From positions 1-64,000 of the forward strand of contig NZ_JACHVA010000086.1 in NCBI RefSeq assembly GCF_014230055.1: a stretch of DNA of 64,000 nt. The letters are read 5' to 3'. The translations under genes were made by a program, and so were the position numbers. The stretch comes from Puniceicoccus vermicola (GTDB taxonomy: Bacteria > Verrucomicrobiota > Verrucomicrobiia > Opitutales > Puniceicoccaceae). Position 1 is the stretch's first letter. Each line of letters begins with the position of its first letter. The notes under the pieces are model-generated. The model had not been told where the DNA came from. It saw nothing but the letters and a program-made list of their open reading frames with translations, and did no database searches. This document shows, in pieces, positions 7,720 through 16,062 of this stretch.

Positions 7720-9056
7720 AGGACGGGTTCCAGTGGAAGGCCCATGGCCTCATCGGCACGGGCTTGGGCGAGCCTCAGCGCTTCTTCATTCGTCATTCGC
7801 CCGAGTAGGGCGTCGTGAAAAGTGGTTCCTAAAATGTCTGCGAGCTGTGTCCAATTTTCCAGGCGAGGGCGAGCTTCCTCGGAAGTTCGGTCATTGGCAA
7901 AAATTTCCCGGCTCGTGCGGAGATATTCTGAGGACTGAGCAACTCCTGCGGGAGGTTTTCGGTAGAGATTTTCAAGACCGGAATCTGCGAACATCTCGTA
8001 GACATCGGAGGAAAGGAGCACTTTAAGAAGTCGAAGCGAACGTTGGCGTTCATCAGGAGTTAAGTTCGCCGGAAGGCCTAGGTTCCATTGGCCCAGAGGG
8101 ACCTTCTCGGAGAAACCATTCTCTCCCGGAGGAATGGAGTAGCCGACACGTCCTGCGACTTGGGAAGCTGGATCGTGCTCGAGGGTCATCGCCCGGGCTC
8201 CCCAACCGTAGGTGAATGCGGATTGTCCGTTTTGAAACCGTTCGATTCGTTGATCCCAAGCCATGGTCAGAACGTCGGGAGGAGACACTGCAAGGAGTTC
8301 TTGGAGGAAAACGAGTACTTTTTCCCCAGTTTCAGTGTCTATCTGCGGCTCACCCTCATCATTGACGATAGAGCTGCCAAAAGAAGCGTAGAGGTGGGCT
8401 ATGGTCTGCCCGAAGGCCTGACCGCGAAGACCATTCCAGCATATGCCAAAACGATTATCCTCCGGAGAGTGGAACAATCGGGCCTGCTCCAGCAATTCTT
8501 CAAAGCTCCTCGGGGGAGCCAGTCCTTCGGCCTCTAACCAATCTTTTCGGTAAAACATCAGCTCGAAATGGGGTTGAATCGGGATCCCCAGGAGCTCTCC
8601 CTCATAACGGCTACTCTCGATTGTTTGAGGGTAAAAGGTTTTCGGATCGATCCCGATCTCCTCCAAATCTTTTTCAGATATCGGATCGAGGATATGGTTC
8701 TGGGCCAGATGCGGAAGCCAGAGAATATCAAAGGATACTAAATTGTAGAACGACTCGGAATCCTGAGCGTTTCGAATGATTGAGCGTCGGGTGTTTGAAT
8801 AGCGTTCAATCTTCAGGTTAACCGGATCCCCGAAGGAGTCTTCAATCTTCTCCCAGTTTTGCTCTAAAACATAGGCAAATGGGTCGCCGACAAACAGGAT
8901 TTCAGCGGGACGATCGGGCGGACCTTCGAGAGATTCATCCTGGGTGCAGCCGAGGAAGAAAAGAAGTGGGGTGGAGAGAAAACCGAAAAAGAAAGAGGTC
9001 GAGACCCGATTTTGGAGCGGTCGTGAGCTCGGTGAACTCTCCTGGTTCCTCGGCAT
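7716..9056 (-). CDS. extracellular solute-binding lipoprotein (sugar-binding type), kinase-coupled
   Basis: The 446-residue product has a lipoprotein signal with lipobox LFFLGC (Cys37) and a periplasmic-binding-protein fold of the carbohydrate (UgpB/MalE-like, family 1) type. Recognisable parts are DILWLPHLAQN, GIPIQPHFELMFYRKDWLE, the cleft region NRFGICWNGLRG, and FQNGQSAFTYGWGA (a QGKAAM-like motif). No permease or ATPase of a sugar transporter is near it. Instead it is sandwiched between a receiver protein and a histidine kinase, overlapping the kinase by 4 bp. I infer that it senses a solute and passes the signal to the kinase's periplasmic domain rather than feeding transport. Confidence 0.88.
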   Translation of the reverse strand: MPRNQESSPSSRPLQNRVSTSFFFGFLSTPLLFFLGCTQDESLEGPPDRPAEILFVGDPFAYVLEQNWEKIEDSFGDPVNLKIERYSNTRRSIIRNAQDSESFYNLVSFDILWLPHLAQNHILDPISEKDLEEIGIDPKTFYPQTIESSRYEGELLGIPIQPHFELMFYRKDWLEAEGLAPPRSFEELLEQARLFHSPEDNRFGICWNGLRGQAFGQTIAHLYASFGSSIVNDEGEPQIDTETGEKVLVFLQELLAVSPPDVLTMAWDQRIERFQNGQSAFTYGWGARAMTLEHDPASQVAGRVGYSIPPGENGFSEKVPLGQWNLGLPANLTPDERQRSLRLLKVLLSSDVYEMFADSGLENLYRKPPAGVAQSSEYLRTSREIFANDRTSEEARPRLENWTQLADILGTTFHDALLGRMTNEEALRLAQARADEAMGLPLEPVL

Positions 9057-9071
9057 TACGATCCTGGATCG

Positions 9072-9497
9072 TCAGCCGCGGAGGAGATTGATGATCGCAT
9101 TGCGGAATCCTTCCTTTGAGGAGGGCTTTGCCAGTGTTCGGCAGTATCCATGATCATCAGAAGCGAGGTTTTCCTCGGAAGGGGGGACGACGCAGGTCAG
9201 GAAAAGAACAGGAGTACGCAGATGCCCGGGGATCTTCCGTATTTCGGAGAAAAGTTCCCAGCCATCCATTTTCGGAAGCATGACATCGAGCACAAATAGG
9301 TCGAACTCTTCCTGTTCAATCATCTCCAAAGCTTCTTCGGAAGATTTAGCCCAGAATAGGCTGGCATATGAGCCACGCAAAAATCGCTCGACCAGGTAGT
9401 GCTGGTCGGAATTGTCTTCAACGAGAAGGATTCGGAGTCCATCCGTGATATGAGAGAAAGTGAGGTCGAGGGACGGGGCCTCTTTAACCGGGGTCAT
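9072..9497 (-). CDS. single-domain response regulator (CheY-like receiver)
   Basis: The 141-residue protein is one receiver domain: LRILLVEDNSD at residues 21-31 with the acidic pair, phospho-acceptor Asp71 in LFVLDVMLPKMDGW, Thr in LFLTCV and the conserved Lys in TLAKPSS. There is no output domain. It is the first gene of the minus-strand operon, ending 15 bp before the solute-binding lipoprotein gene and upstream of the hybrid kinase, so it is a likely phosphotransfer partner. How it acts on the cell is not visible; a DNA-binding partner is not encoded here. Confidence 0.88.
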   Translation of the reverse strand: MTPVKEAPSLDLTFSHITDGLRILLVEDNSDQHYLVERFLRGSYASLFWAKSSEEALEMIEQEEFDLFVLDVMLPKMDGWELFSEIRKIPGHLRTPVLFLTCVVPPSEENLASDDHGYCRTLAKPSSKEGFRNAIINLLRG

Positions 9498-9537
9498 ATT
9501 TGAAACGTAGACCCGAATTCGCTCTGTTTCAAGTAAA

Positions 9538-10602
9538 TTAGGGATTTCCCTCGGCTGCGGAATCGGTGGAATCGATGCTATTCAACAGGTCGAAAAACGG
9601 ACTCCCAGAGCCGATCAGGATACGGCTATTTCCCCCGAGGCCTTTGTCGTAGGCTTGGAGGGTTCGCAGGAAGCGATAGAACCCCGGATCCTGATTGTAA
9701 GCTTCCGCGTAGATCCGAATGGCCTTGGCTTCGGCCTGTCCACGAATGACTTGCGCCCTCTGCTCTGCCTCACTGCTGATCCGGGCCAATTCGCGTTCCA
9801 TCTCCCCGAGGCGTTGCTCGGCGCGCTTTTTTCCGTTCGAACGGAAGCCAGCTGAGATTTTCTGCAATTCAGCGTTCATCTGGGCGTAGACGTTCGACTC
9901 GATTTCCTGCGTGTAGTTCAGCTGTTTGATGAGAATGTCCTCGAGCGCGATTCCGAGACCGATTTGAGCGAGTCTTTTGCGAGCTTCCTGGAGGATGCCT
10001 TGGAGGACAATCGGGCGTCCGGCAAGATAGGCCCCATCGGTGGACTGGTGCAACTCGGGGAGATCGCTTCCGAGAGTGGCGACCTCTTCTACGGAGATTT
10101 CTTCGAGATCGCCCGAATCGAGCTTGATGGAGAGCTCCTCGGTTTTGATGTCGAGGATGCCGTTGCTGCTCCGGATCACCTCGTAGAGATCGTATTTGGC
10201 AATTTCATCCTTCACGGCCCCGGCGATGATTCCGTTGAGGCGAGTGTCTGCTTGGTTGATGGAATTGACCGCTTCGAGAAATTGTTTCGCATCGTCGATG
10301 CGCCAGCGGGCGGTGACGTCGACGTTTACCGTTTTGCGGTCGCGGGTGATGGTCGTGGTTTGGCGTCCGTCCCAACGCTGGAGACGTGAATCGAAACGGC
10401 GCACCTGCTGCCACGGCCTTTTGACGTGAAGGCCAGCTTGGGTAACCGGATCGCCCACGACTTCACCAAATTCGGTGATCACGGCTTGTTCCCATTCACT
10501 GATGGTGTAGAGGCTGGTCCAGGCTGCGGCGACCAATACGATGGCGGCGATGAGTCCGAGGATCCAGAGGACGGCGGGATTTCGTTTGCGGGCGGCGGTC
10601 AT
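9538..10602 (-). CDS. hflC: HflC, SPFH-domain membrane protease modulator
   Basis: The 354-residue SPFH/prohibitin-family protein has one N-terminal transmembrane helix (about 11-32) and the start ISEWEQAVITEFGEVVGDPV, typical of HflC. It has RRFDSRLQRWDG and a Glu/Arg/Ala-rich coiled coil ending QAEAKAIRIYAEAYNQDP. With HflK it builds a ring-like cap in the inner membrane that restrains FtsH proteolysis. Its start overlaps the hflK stop by 4 bp. The C-terminus is Ser/Asp-rich with no further domain. Confidence 0.93.
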   Translation of the reverse strand: MTAARKRNPAVLWILGLIAAIVLVAAAWTSLYTISEWEQAVITEFGEVVGDPVTQAGLHVKRPWQQVRRFDSRLQRWDGRQTTTITRDRKTVNVDVTARWRIDDAKQFLEAVNSINQADTRLNGIIAGAVKDEIAKYDLYEVIRSSNGILDIKTEELSIKLDSGDLEEISVEEVATLGSDLPELHQSTDGAYLAGRPIVLQGILQEARKRLAQIGLGIALEDILIKQLNYTQEIESNVYAQMNAELQKISAGFRSNGKKRAEQRLGEMERELARISSEAEQRAQVIRGQAEAKAIRIYAEAYNQDPGFYRFLRTLQAYDKGLGGNSRILIGSGSPFFDLLNSIDSTDSAAEGNP

Positions 10603-11561
10603 TGTTTCAGTCCTCCTTCATTTAAATTGAGCAGGGGTAGAACCCCTTTCATGTCCTCATCGACAATCCAGACTTCGCCGACCTCGGGCAGTCGTTTTTC
10701 CAAAGTTTCGAGGTAGAGGCGCTGGCGGGTCACTTCCGGTGACTCTTCGTAAGCGCGCAGCATTTCGAGAAAGCGGTCCGCGTCCCCCTCGGCCCGGTTG
10801 ACCCGGCTCTCGAGAAACCCTTCGGATTCGAGGACGATACGCTCGGCCTGCCCTTGCGCCCGTGGGACGTTCTCCTGGTATTCACGGGAGGCTTCTTCAT
10901 AGAACCGCACGGCATCCTGCTCGGCTTTATTCAAATCGTTGAAAGCGGCTTGGACTTGGGCGGGAGGACTGACGAAGATCAGATTCACCTCGTTGATTCG
11001 CAGCCCCATCTTGAACTGGTCGGCTTGAGCTTGAATCAATTTTCTCACCCGCTCCTGAATCTCGGCCCGCCCAATGGTGAGGATGGGAATACTGGCGCGG
11101 TCGCCCATGATCTCTCGCATCACTGACTGCGAAATGTCCCGGAGCGTCGCGATGGGGTCTTTGACGTTAAAGAGGAACTGCTCGGGGTTTTCTCGGCTGA
11201 ACTGTACATCCCAACCGGCGAGGACGATGTTGAGGTCACCCGTCAGCATGGAGGATTCATCGTCGTAGCCCGACTCGGTGATTCGCCCCCCAGGTCCGCT
11301 ACGATAGCCGAACTCTTGGACATCGACCCGCCGAGTCTTGACCTTGACCATTTTGTCGATCGGGTAAGGCAGGTGGAACTGGAGGCCGGGTCCCACGGTC
11401 TTTACCTGCTTGCCGAAACGCAAAAGGACTCCTTCTTCGTCGGCATCGACCTGATGGAAGCTCGTGGCGAGGACCAAGCCGATCAAGAGGACGATGGGGA
11501 TCCAGATATACTTCCAGAAATTAATTTCGGCTTCACGGCCGTCGGGGAACTCAACTCTCAC
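10599..11561 (-). CDS. hflK: HflK, SPFH-domain membrane protease modulator
   Basis: Partner of HflC in the FtsH-regulating complex. It has one transmembrane helix (YIWIPIVLLIGLVLATSF), then VDADEEGVLLRFGK and the HflK-typical GPGLQFHLPYPIDKMVKV, followed by TGDLNIVLAGWDVQF and a long coiled coil (AEGDADRFLEMLRAYEESP). I start it at the GTG at 11561 (VRVEFPDGREAEINFW); the frame is open to an ATG at 11636, but those 25 residues look unlike the family. The long N-terminal Gly-rich tail of some HflK proteins is missing. Confidence 0.9.
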   Translation of the reverse strand: MRVEFPDGREAEINFWKYIWIPIVLLIGLVLATSFHQVDADEEGVLLRFGKQVKTVGPGLQFHLPYPIDKMVKVKTRRVDVQEFGYRSGPGGRITESGYDDESSMLTGDLNIVLAGWDVQFSRENPEQFLFNVKDPIATLRDISQSVMREIMGDRASIPILTIGRAEIQERVRKLIQAQADQFKMGLRINEVNLIFVSPPAQVQAAFNDLNKAEQDAVRFYEEASREYQENVPRAQGQAERIVLESEGFLESRVNRAEGDADRFLEMLRAYEESPEVTRQRLYLETLEKRLPEVGEVWIVDEDMKGVLPLLNLNEGGLKQ

Positions 11562-11644
11562 AATGACCCGAAGGAGAAGGGGGTTCGGACTCCTGTCAAC
11601 GAATTGCGGGAGAATCGCACAAATGAGCTTGTGCACGGACAGGG

Positions 11645-11800
11645 AAGGGCGTTCCCGATCGACTTTAGTCGTTTGGGGTTCCTGGGGAGAGCTATCGATT
11701 GCCGACGCGGTGCGGTGTCACTGTTGGGTTCGGGCGTTTTCTCGTCGTTGGCAGTGGGGAGAATCGCCCGACTCAAGTCATGCGAGAACGGGAATGCGAG
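11645..11800 (-). repeat. reverse-strand copy of the ~145 bp GACTTTAGTC repeat
   Basis: The gap 11562-12058 has no supported gene. It holds a degenerate reverse copy of the repeat that is tandem at 46128-46693. At the left end the phrase GTTCCCGATCGACTTTAGTC (11653-11672) is a close match to the reverse complement of the array phrase that contains GACTAAAGTC and GGGAAC. At the right end CTCAAGTCATGCGAGAACGG (11773-11792) matches the reverse complement of GTTCTCGCATGACTT. The middle has diverged. Confidence 0.55.
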
Positions 11801-11868
11801 GAAGGTAGCGAGAGTTTCCAAGCTTCGTTCGTTCGCTTCGCAGGACCCGTCTAGCTCTCGATTTAGGG

Positions 11869-11887
11869 CACAGGCCGGCAGCCTGTG
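11869..11887. repeat. solo hairpin CACAGGC/GCCTGTG
   Basis: CACAGGC (11869-11875) and GCCTGTG (11881-11887) form a perfect 7 bp stem with a 5-base loop. The plan (short perfect arms, purine/pyrimidine loop) resembles the hairpins inside the tandem arrays at 33.3, 43.9 and 56.7 kb, though the sequence differs. There is no T-run, so it is not a clear terminator. Confidence 0.5.
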
Positions 11888-12058
11888 GTACGCTTCTGCG
11901 GACTTAGAAGTACCGCGCTTCCTTCATCTTGTTCATGGCTTTCTCGCAGAATGGCTTCAGTTGTCCTGTTAAGTCGCCGCACTTCGGGCTATACCCGAGA
12001 ACCGACTTTGTGAAGATTCCACTTGGTTTTTGGCAAAAACTTCTGCTATCTCCATGAA

Positions 12059-12592
12059 ATGAAACGTTTCCACCTTTTCCCTTCAGTTTTTCTCCTCGGA
12101 ATTTTCGCTGCCTCTGCTTCTCTGCAAGCGCAGCAAGCGGTGATCACCCAAAACTACGGTACGCATCGCCTCGGGGTGGGGGCCAATTACTGGGTGTCTC
12201 TTTCCGATATTGATGTCGACGATGTCGATGACAACGGGTTCTCCTACCTCATTTCTTACCAATATTGGAAGAATCTGGTCGGATTTGAGGCCGATGTAGA
12301 ATTTCTGCCTGACCGTTTCGGTGAATCGGCTTGGGCTCCGGAGGCTTATATCCTTTTCGGTGAAGGAATTTATGTAGCCGCTGGGATCGGCTGGATCAAT
12401 GAAGATGGCGATTGGCAGGATAAGCCTTTCTACGCCCTCCGCATGGGATTTGATTTCGAACTGTTTGCCAGTTTCTACCTCGATCTCTCGGCAAACTATC
12501 GCTTCAACGATACGGCCGACCTGAAAAACTCGGACACCAAGGTCGATACAGACACGATCTTTCTGGGTGCCTCTCTACGCTACGCATTCTAA
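12059..12592 (+). CDS. outer-membrane beta-barrel protein, OmpW/porin-like
   Basis: The 177-residue product has a Sec signal peptide (MKRFHLFPSVFLLGIFAASA, cleavage after about SLQAQ). The mature part alternates short amphipathic strands with turns: HRLGVGANYWVSLSDIDVDD, YVAAGIGWINEDG, FYLDLSANYRFNDTADL. It ends in LGASLRYAF, the aromatic C-terminus recognised by the BAM machinery. That indicates an eight-stranded barrel of the general OmpA/OmpW-like size. I use the ATG at 12059, not the TTG/GTG-type starts upstream, because it begins the signal peptide. Ligand unknown. Confidence 0.75.
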   Translation: MKRFHLFPSVFLLGIFAASASLQAQQAVITQNYGTHRLGVGANYWVSLSDIDVDDVDDNGFSYLISYQYWKNLVGFEADVEFLPDRFGESAWAPEAYILFGEGIYVAAGIGWINEDGDWQDKPFYALRMGFDFELFASFYLDLSANYRFNDTADLKNSDTKVDTDTIFLGASLRYAF

Positions 12593-12593
12593 G

Positions 12594-12651
12594 TTCGGCC
12601 GCATTGCGGCGATTCTCTGTTTGAGGTGAAGTTCGTAGCCCTCTGGCCGAA
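12594..12651. repeat. imperfect long hairpin after the beta-barrel gene
   Basis: TTCGGCC (12594-12600) pairs with GGCCGAA (12645-12651). A second small hairpin, GCCGC/GCGGC (12598-12602 with 12606-12610), overlaps the left arm. It directly follows the stop of the barrel gene, so a terminator or processing role is possible, but no T-run is seen. Confidence 0.3.
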
Positions 12652-12662
12652 CGGATACCGCC

Positions 12663-12691
12663 TTGACACCCTTTTTTAAGCGATTCATTCT
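12663..12691 (+). promoter_or_regulatory. candidate promoter of ilvN-ilvC
   Basis: A perfect -35 hexamer TTGACA (12663-12668) is followed after 17 bp by CATTCT (12686-12691), a weak -10. It lies 22 bp before the ilvN start. This is a pattern match only; no attenuator or T-box is visible in the short leader. Confidence 0.35.
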
Positions 12692-12712
12692 TCGCGGTTT
12701 TTCACCATTCCC

Positions 12713-13207
12713 ATGTCATCCGACCAAAAGCACACAATCTCAGTTCTCGTGGAGAACAAATTCGGGGTCCTCGCCCGGGTTGCTGGAATGTTCAGCGGCC
12801 GCGGCTTTAATATCGAGACTTTGAATGTCGGTCCGGTGCATTTGGAAGGGCTTTCCCGGATCACCGCAACCATTCTCGGGGACGATCAGGCTCTGGACCA
12901 AGCTCTCAAGCAGCTCAACAAGCTGGTCAATGTCGTCGAAGTAGAGCACTTCACCGAAGGCGCTGCCGTCGCCCGCGAACTGATTCTCCTGAAAGTCTCG
13001 GCCGATTCCAAGACTCGTCCGGAAATCATGCAAATTTGCGACATTTTCCGTGCCAAGGTGATCGATGTCAGCGCTGAGTCGGTCGTTCTCGAAATCACCG
13101 GGAATGACAGTAAAATTAAAGCGTTCCTCGATCTCGTCGATCCATTCGGCGTTCAGAAAATGGCCCGTACCGGAGTCGTCGCCCTCGAGCGTGGCGCCAA
13201 CTCCTAA
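12713..13207 (+). CDS. ilvN: acetolactate synthase regulatory (small) subunit
   Basis: The 164-residue product is the ACT-domain regulatory subunit of acetolactate synthase (also named IlvH), which gives valine feedback control on the first step of branched-chain amino acid synthesis. The N-terminal ACT domain reads HTISVLVENKFGVLARVAGM then GRGFNIETLNVGP. The C-terminal half (ELILLKVSADSKTRPEIMQI, FRAKVIDVSAESVVLEITG) is the ALS small-subunit C-terminal domain. Length is normal. It sits 42 bp before ilvC on the same strand. The catalytic subunit gene ilvB, usually directly upstream, is not in this position; a beta-barrel gene is there instead. Confidence 0.95.
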   Translation: MSSDQKHTISVLVENKFGVLARVAGMFSGRGFNIETLNVGPVHLEGLSRITATILGDDQALDQALKQLNKLVNVVEVEHFTEGAAVARELILLKVSADSKTRPEIMQICDIFRAKVIDVSAESVVLEITGNDSKIKAFLDLVDPFGVQKMARTGVVALERGANS

Positions 13208-13249
13208 ACTCCTAGCTCAAACAACTCTCAACCTTTCAAAATAAATACT

Positions 13250-14281
13250 ATGTCAGCTACAGTCTATACCGAGAAGGATGCGGATCGCGAGATCCTGAAA
13301 GATAAGACCCTCGCCGTAATTGGTTACGGGTCCCAGGGACACGCACACGCGCAAAACCTGAAAGACAGTGGTTACGAGGTCATCATCGGCCTGTACCCCA
13401 CCAGTAAGTCGCGCGAAGTCGCAGAAAAGCAAGGCTTCAAGGTATTCGACACCGCAGAAGCGGTTCAAAAGGCTGACGTCATCATGCTCGGTGTTCCGGA
13501 CATGGTTCAGAAGAAGGTTTTTGAAAACGATGTGGCTCCAAACCTGACCGCTGGCAAGACGATCGTCTTCTCCCACGGTCTGGCGATCCACTACGGCCTG
13601 ATCGACGTCCAGTCCGACGTTGACGTGATCATGGTTGCTCCAAAGGGTCCAGGTCACATCGTCCGTGCGCAGTTTGTCGAAGGGAAGGGCGTTCCCGCAT
13701 TGATCGCGGTTCACCAGGACGCTTCCGGCAAGGCCAAGGATGTGGCTCTCGCTTGGGCCGACGGCGTAGGCGGCACTCGTGCCGGCGTCATCCAAACCTC
13801 TTTCAAGGAAGAAACCGAAACCGACCTCTTCGGTGAGCAAGCTGTCCTCTGTGGCGGTGCCAGTGCTCTCGTTCAGGCTGGATTCGAAACTTTGGTCGAA
13901 GCCGGTTATCAGCCGGAAATGGCTTATTTCGAATGTCTCCACGAGTTGAAGCTCATCGTCGACCTGATGGTTGAGTCCGGTATCGCCGGAATGCGTTTCT
14001 CGATCTCGGAAACCGCGAAGTACGGGGACATCACCCGTGGACCTCGTGTCATCACGGAAGAGACCAAGAAGTCGATGGCCAAGATCCTCGAAGAAATTCA
14101 AAGCGGACAGTTTACCCGTGAGTGGGTGAAAGAGTACGAAGAAGGCCTCCCGAACTACAACAAGATGCTGGAGGACGGCGAGAAGCACCCGATCGAAACG
14201 ACCGGTCAGCACCTTCGCAGCTTGATGCCTTGGGTTGCTAAGCGCAACCTCAAGGGTTCACAGGCTAGCTACAACGGGTAA
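13250..14281 (+). CDS. ilvC: ketol-acid reductoisomerase (class I)
   Basis: Converts acetolactate or acetohydroxybutyrate to the dihydroxy acid with NADPH and Mg2+. The 343-residue length is that of the short class I enzyme. The Rossmann motif is GYGSQGHAHAQNLKDSG (residues about 24-40). The cofactor-specificity loop follows (LYPTSKSREVAEK). Further conserved parts are MVAPKGPGHIVR, the metal-binding DLFGEQAVLCGG, and HELKLIVDLMVESGIAGM with SISETAKYGD. It follows ilvN by 42 bp and is very probably co-transcribed. A long antisense open frame over it is a shadow. Confidence 0.97.
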   Translation: MSATVYTEKDADREILKDKTLAVIGYGSQGHAHAQNLKDSGYEVIIGLYPTSKSREVAEKQGFKVFDTAEAVQKADVIMLGVPDMVQKKVFENDVAPNLTAGKTIVFSHGLAIHYGLIDVQSDVDVIMVAPKGPGHIVRAQFVEGKGVPALIAVHQDASGKAKDVALAWADGVGGTRAGVIQTSFKEETETDLFGEQAVLCGGASALVQAGFETLVEAGYQPEMAYFECLHELKLIVDLMVESGIAGMRFSISETAKYGDITRGPRVITEETKKSMAKILEEIQSGQFTREWVKEYEEGLPNYNKMLEDGEKHPIETTGQHLRSLMPWVAKRNLKGSQASYNG

Positions 14282-14317
14282 CCCCGTTCGGCCTGTAGGG
14301 TCGCGGCTTTCTTGGGC

Positions 14318-15187
14318 ATGAGCGCAGAGACGGTCATCTTCGCCAGTCGGCGCAGTCGTCTCGCTCGTGCCCAGGCATTGCTCGCGGAACGTGCCGCGAT
14401 CGAATACGATCCGTCCTGGGTGACGGGTCTGCTTTGGCTCACTACGACCGGTGATCGCCAAACGACTTGGTCTCTCGAAAAGGAGGGGGGCAAGGGACTG
14501 TTCACGAAGGAAATTGAGGATGCAGTCCTCTCCGGAGAGGCGGACCTAGCGGTTCACAGCGCCAAAGACCTCCCGACAGAGATGCCGGAGGGATTAGGGC
14601 TTGCGGCCTTTCTTCCGCGGGAAGATCCCCGGGATATTTTGATCCTCCGCGAGGGAGTGACGGAGCCGAATCGGATTGCGACGAGTAGTCCGAGACGAAG
14701 GGCTCAATTGCAGCGATTGTTCCCGAAGGCTGAGTTCTCCGAGATTCGGGGGAACGTGGAGACACGTCTCCAAAAGATCAAGGAAGGGGAGGCGGAGGCG
14801 ACAGTGCTCGCTTCAGCAGGGCTTCACCGTCTGGGCATTCGCCCGCCCGAGGGATTGGTTTTTCGTCGTCTGGAAGTCAGCGAAATGATTCCGGCTGTCG
14901 GGCAGGCCGCTATCGCGCTCCAGACGCGCGTCGAAGATCTGGAGAAATTCTCGGTGTTGGGCTGTGAGAAAACCAAAAAAGCAGTGGTTTGTGAGCGAGC
15001 CTTTTTGCGAGCGCTCGGCGGAGGATGCCACACTGCATTTGCCGGATACTACGACGGAACCATTTTCCATGCTTTCCACGAGGCTCACGAGCGTCGTGAA
15101 ATTCAAGTTCCGACGTTGGAGGAAGCCGACCTCCAAGACTTTTTCGCCGAAGAGTTCGTCGATTGGATCGATCAATCCGATTCCTAG
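14318..15187 (+). CDS. hemC: hydroxymethylbilane synthase (porphobilinogen deaminase)
   Basis: Polymerises four porphobilinogens into hydroxymethylbilane in haem/corrin synthesis, in the cytoplasm. Conserved features are FASRRSRLARAQALL, TTGDRQT, GGKGLFTKEIEDAVLSGEAD, AVHSAKDLPTEMPEGL, the Arg-rich SSPRRRAQL, and RGNVETRLQKI. The dipyrromethane cofactor Cys is in ALGGGCHTAFAGY. I choose the ATG at 14318 rather than a TTG two codons earlier. It begins 36 bp after ilvC. The next haem gene, hemD, follows after one intervening membrane-protein gene. Confidence 0.94.
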   Translation: MSAETVIFASRRSRLARAQALLAERAAIEYDPSWVTGLLWLTTTGDRQTTWSLEKEGGKGLFTKEIEDAVLSGEADLAVHSAKDLPTEMPEGLGLAAFLPREDPRDILILREGVTEPNRIATSSPRRRAQLQRLFPKAEFSEIRGNVETRLQKIKEGEAEATVLASAGLHRLGIRPPEGLVFRRLEVSEMIPAVGQAAIALQTRVEDLEKFSVLGCEKTKKAVVCERAFLRALGGGCHTAFAGYYDGTIFHAFHEAHERREIQVPTLEEADLQDFFAEEFVDWIDQSDS

Positions 15188-15206
15188 GATCGTAAGAGCT
15201 CTCAGG

Positions 15207-15276
15207 ATTGGACGGGAGAGGGGCTGCCCGCTGAATTGGTCCTCACGGTGTAACTCCTATCGTTGACCCGTCCAAT
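15207..15276. repeat. 10 bp inverted repeat between hemC and the SHOCT gene
   Basis: ATTGGACGGG (15207-15216) is perfectly complementary to CCCGTCCAAT (15267-15276). With a 50-base loop it is a weak hairpin by itself. It follows the hemC stop by about 20 bp and may take part in transcript end formation. Nothing else is recognised in the 270 bp gap 15188-15457. Confidence 0.35.
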
Positions 15277-15457
15277 GGTCAGTGATCGCTGAATCCCGGC
15301 GTCCAAGGGTATTCCTATCGGTAAAAATGTCTCAGCAAAAGTAAGCCGTTTAAAGAGAAGGCCGTCAAACTTTGAGGCTCTCTTCGCTTGCCCGATTGCG
15401 AAAACTGCTGCTACGATTTTGGTTATTCCCTAAGATTTGCATCCAAAGCGCCCACCC

Positions 15458-15961
15458 ATGAACCGGATCAATTCCCATCATAGCCGTCAGAGGACCTTTC
15501 TTCGGATTCTCGGTCCCCTCATTCTTCTTGTCGGTATCGCCTTCACGGTGGTTGGGATGGTGAGCTTCTTTTCAAAAGTGGGTGATATTGGAAGCCACAG
15601 CTTGGGTCCCGGGTTTGGGCATAGCGGGGTTGGGGCTCCCGAACGGTTCTGGTGTGTCTTCGTTGGCTTACCGGTTTCCTTTGTGGGCCTGGTTCTCTGC
15701 AATTTTGCCTTTATGGGAAAAGTGGCCCGGTACACGTCGGGTGAACTGGCTCCAGTGGGCAAGGATACCTTCAACTACTTAGCTCATGAAACTCAGGAAG
15801 GGATGGCGGATATTTCCGAAGCCATTTATACGGGACGGTCGCGCCGGCAGATTGGATCGATCGAAGAACGGATCCGGAAGCTGGAGGCGATGCGGGAATC
15901 TGGGTTGATTAACGCGGATGACTTCGAAGAGCAGAAAGATCGAATCCTCTCTGAAATTTAA
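15458..15961 (+). CDS. membrane protein with C-terminal SHOCT domain
   Basis: The 167-residue protein has two transmembrane helices (about 15-38, ILGPLILLVGIAFTVVGMV, and 65-88, WCVFVGLPVSFVGLVLCNFA) and a cytoplasmic C-terminus. That C-terminus ends in a SHOCT-type helical hairpin: IEERIRKLEAMRESGLINAD, then FEEQKDRILSEI. SHOCT domains are short oligomerisation-type modules at protein ends. I use the ATG at 15458 in place of an upstream TTG. It separates hemC from hemD and has no evident haem function. Confidence 0.6.
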   Translation: MNRINSHHSRQRTFLRILGPLILLVGIAFTVVGMVSFFSKVGDIGSHSLGPGFGHSGVGAPERFWCVFVGLPVSFVGLVLCNFAFMGKVARYTSGELAPVGKDTFNYLAHETQEGMADISEAIYTGRSRRQIGSIEERIRKLEAMRESGLINADDFEEQKDRILSEI

Positions 15962-16062
15962 GGTGGGCACGAATCGCTGACTAAATTCAGTATAACATCT
16001 TGTCAAAGACGAGCGCCGAACCGTCCGCCCACCTCGATTTGGACTGGCAAGAGGTTCGGCCG

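Noticed and set aside
13253-14212. 319-residue minus-strand open frame over ilvC
   Set aside because: Antisense shadow of a fully conserved ilvC; no motif of its own.
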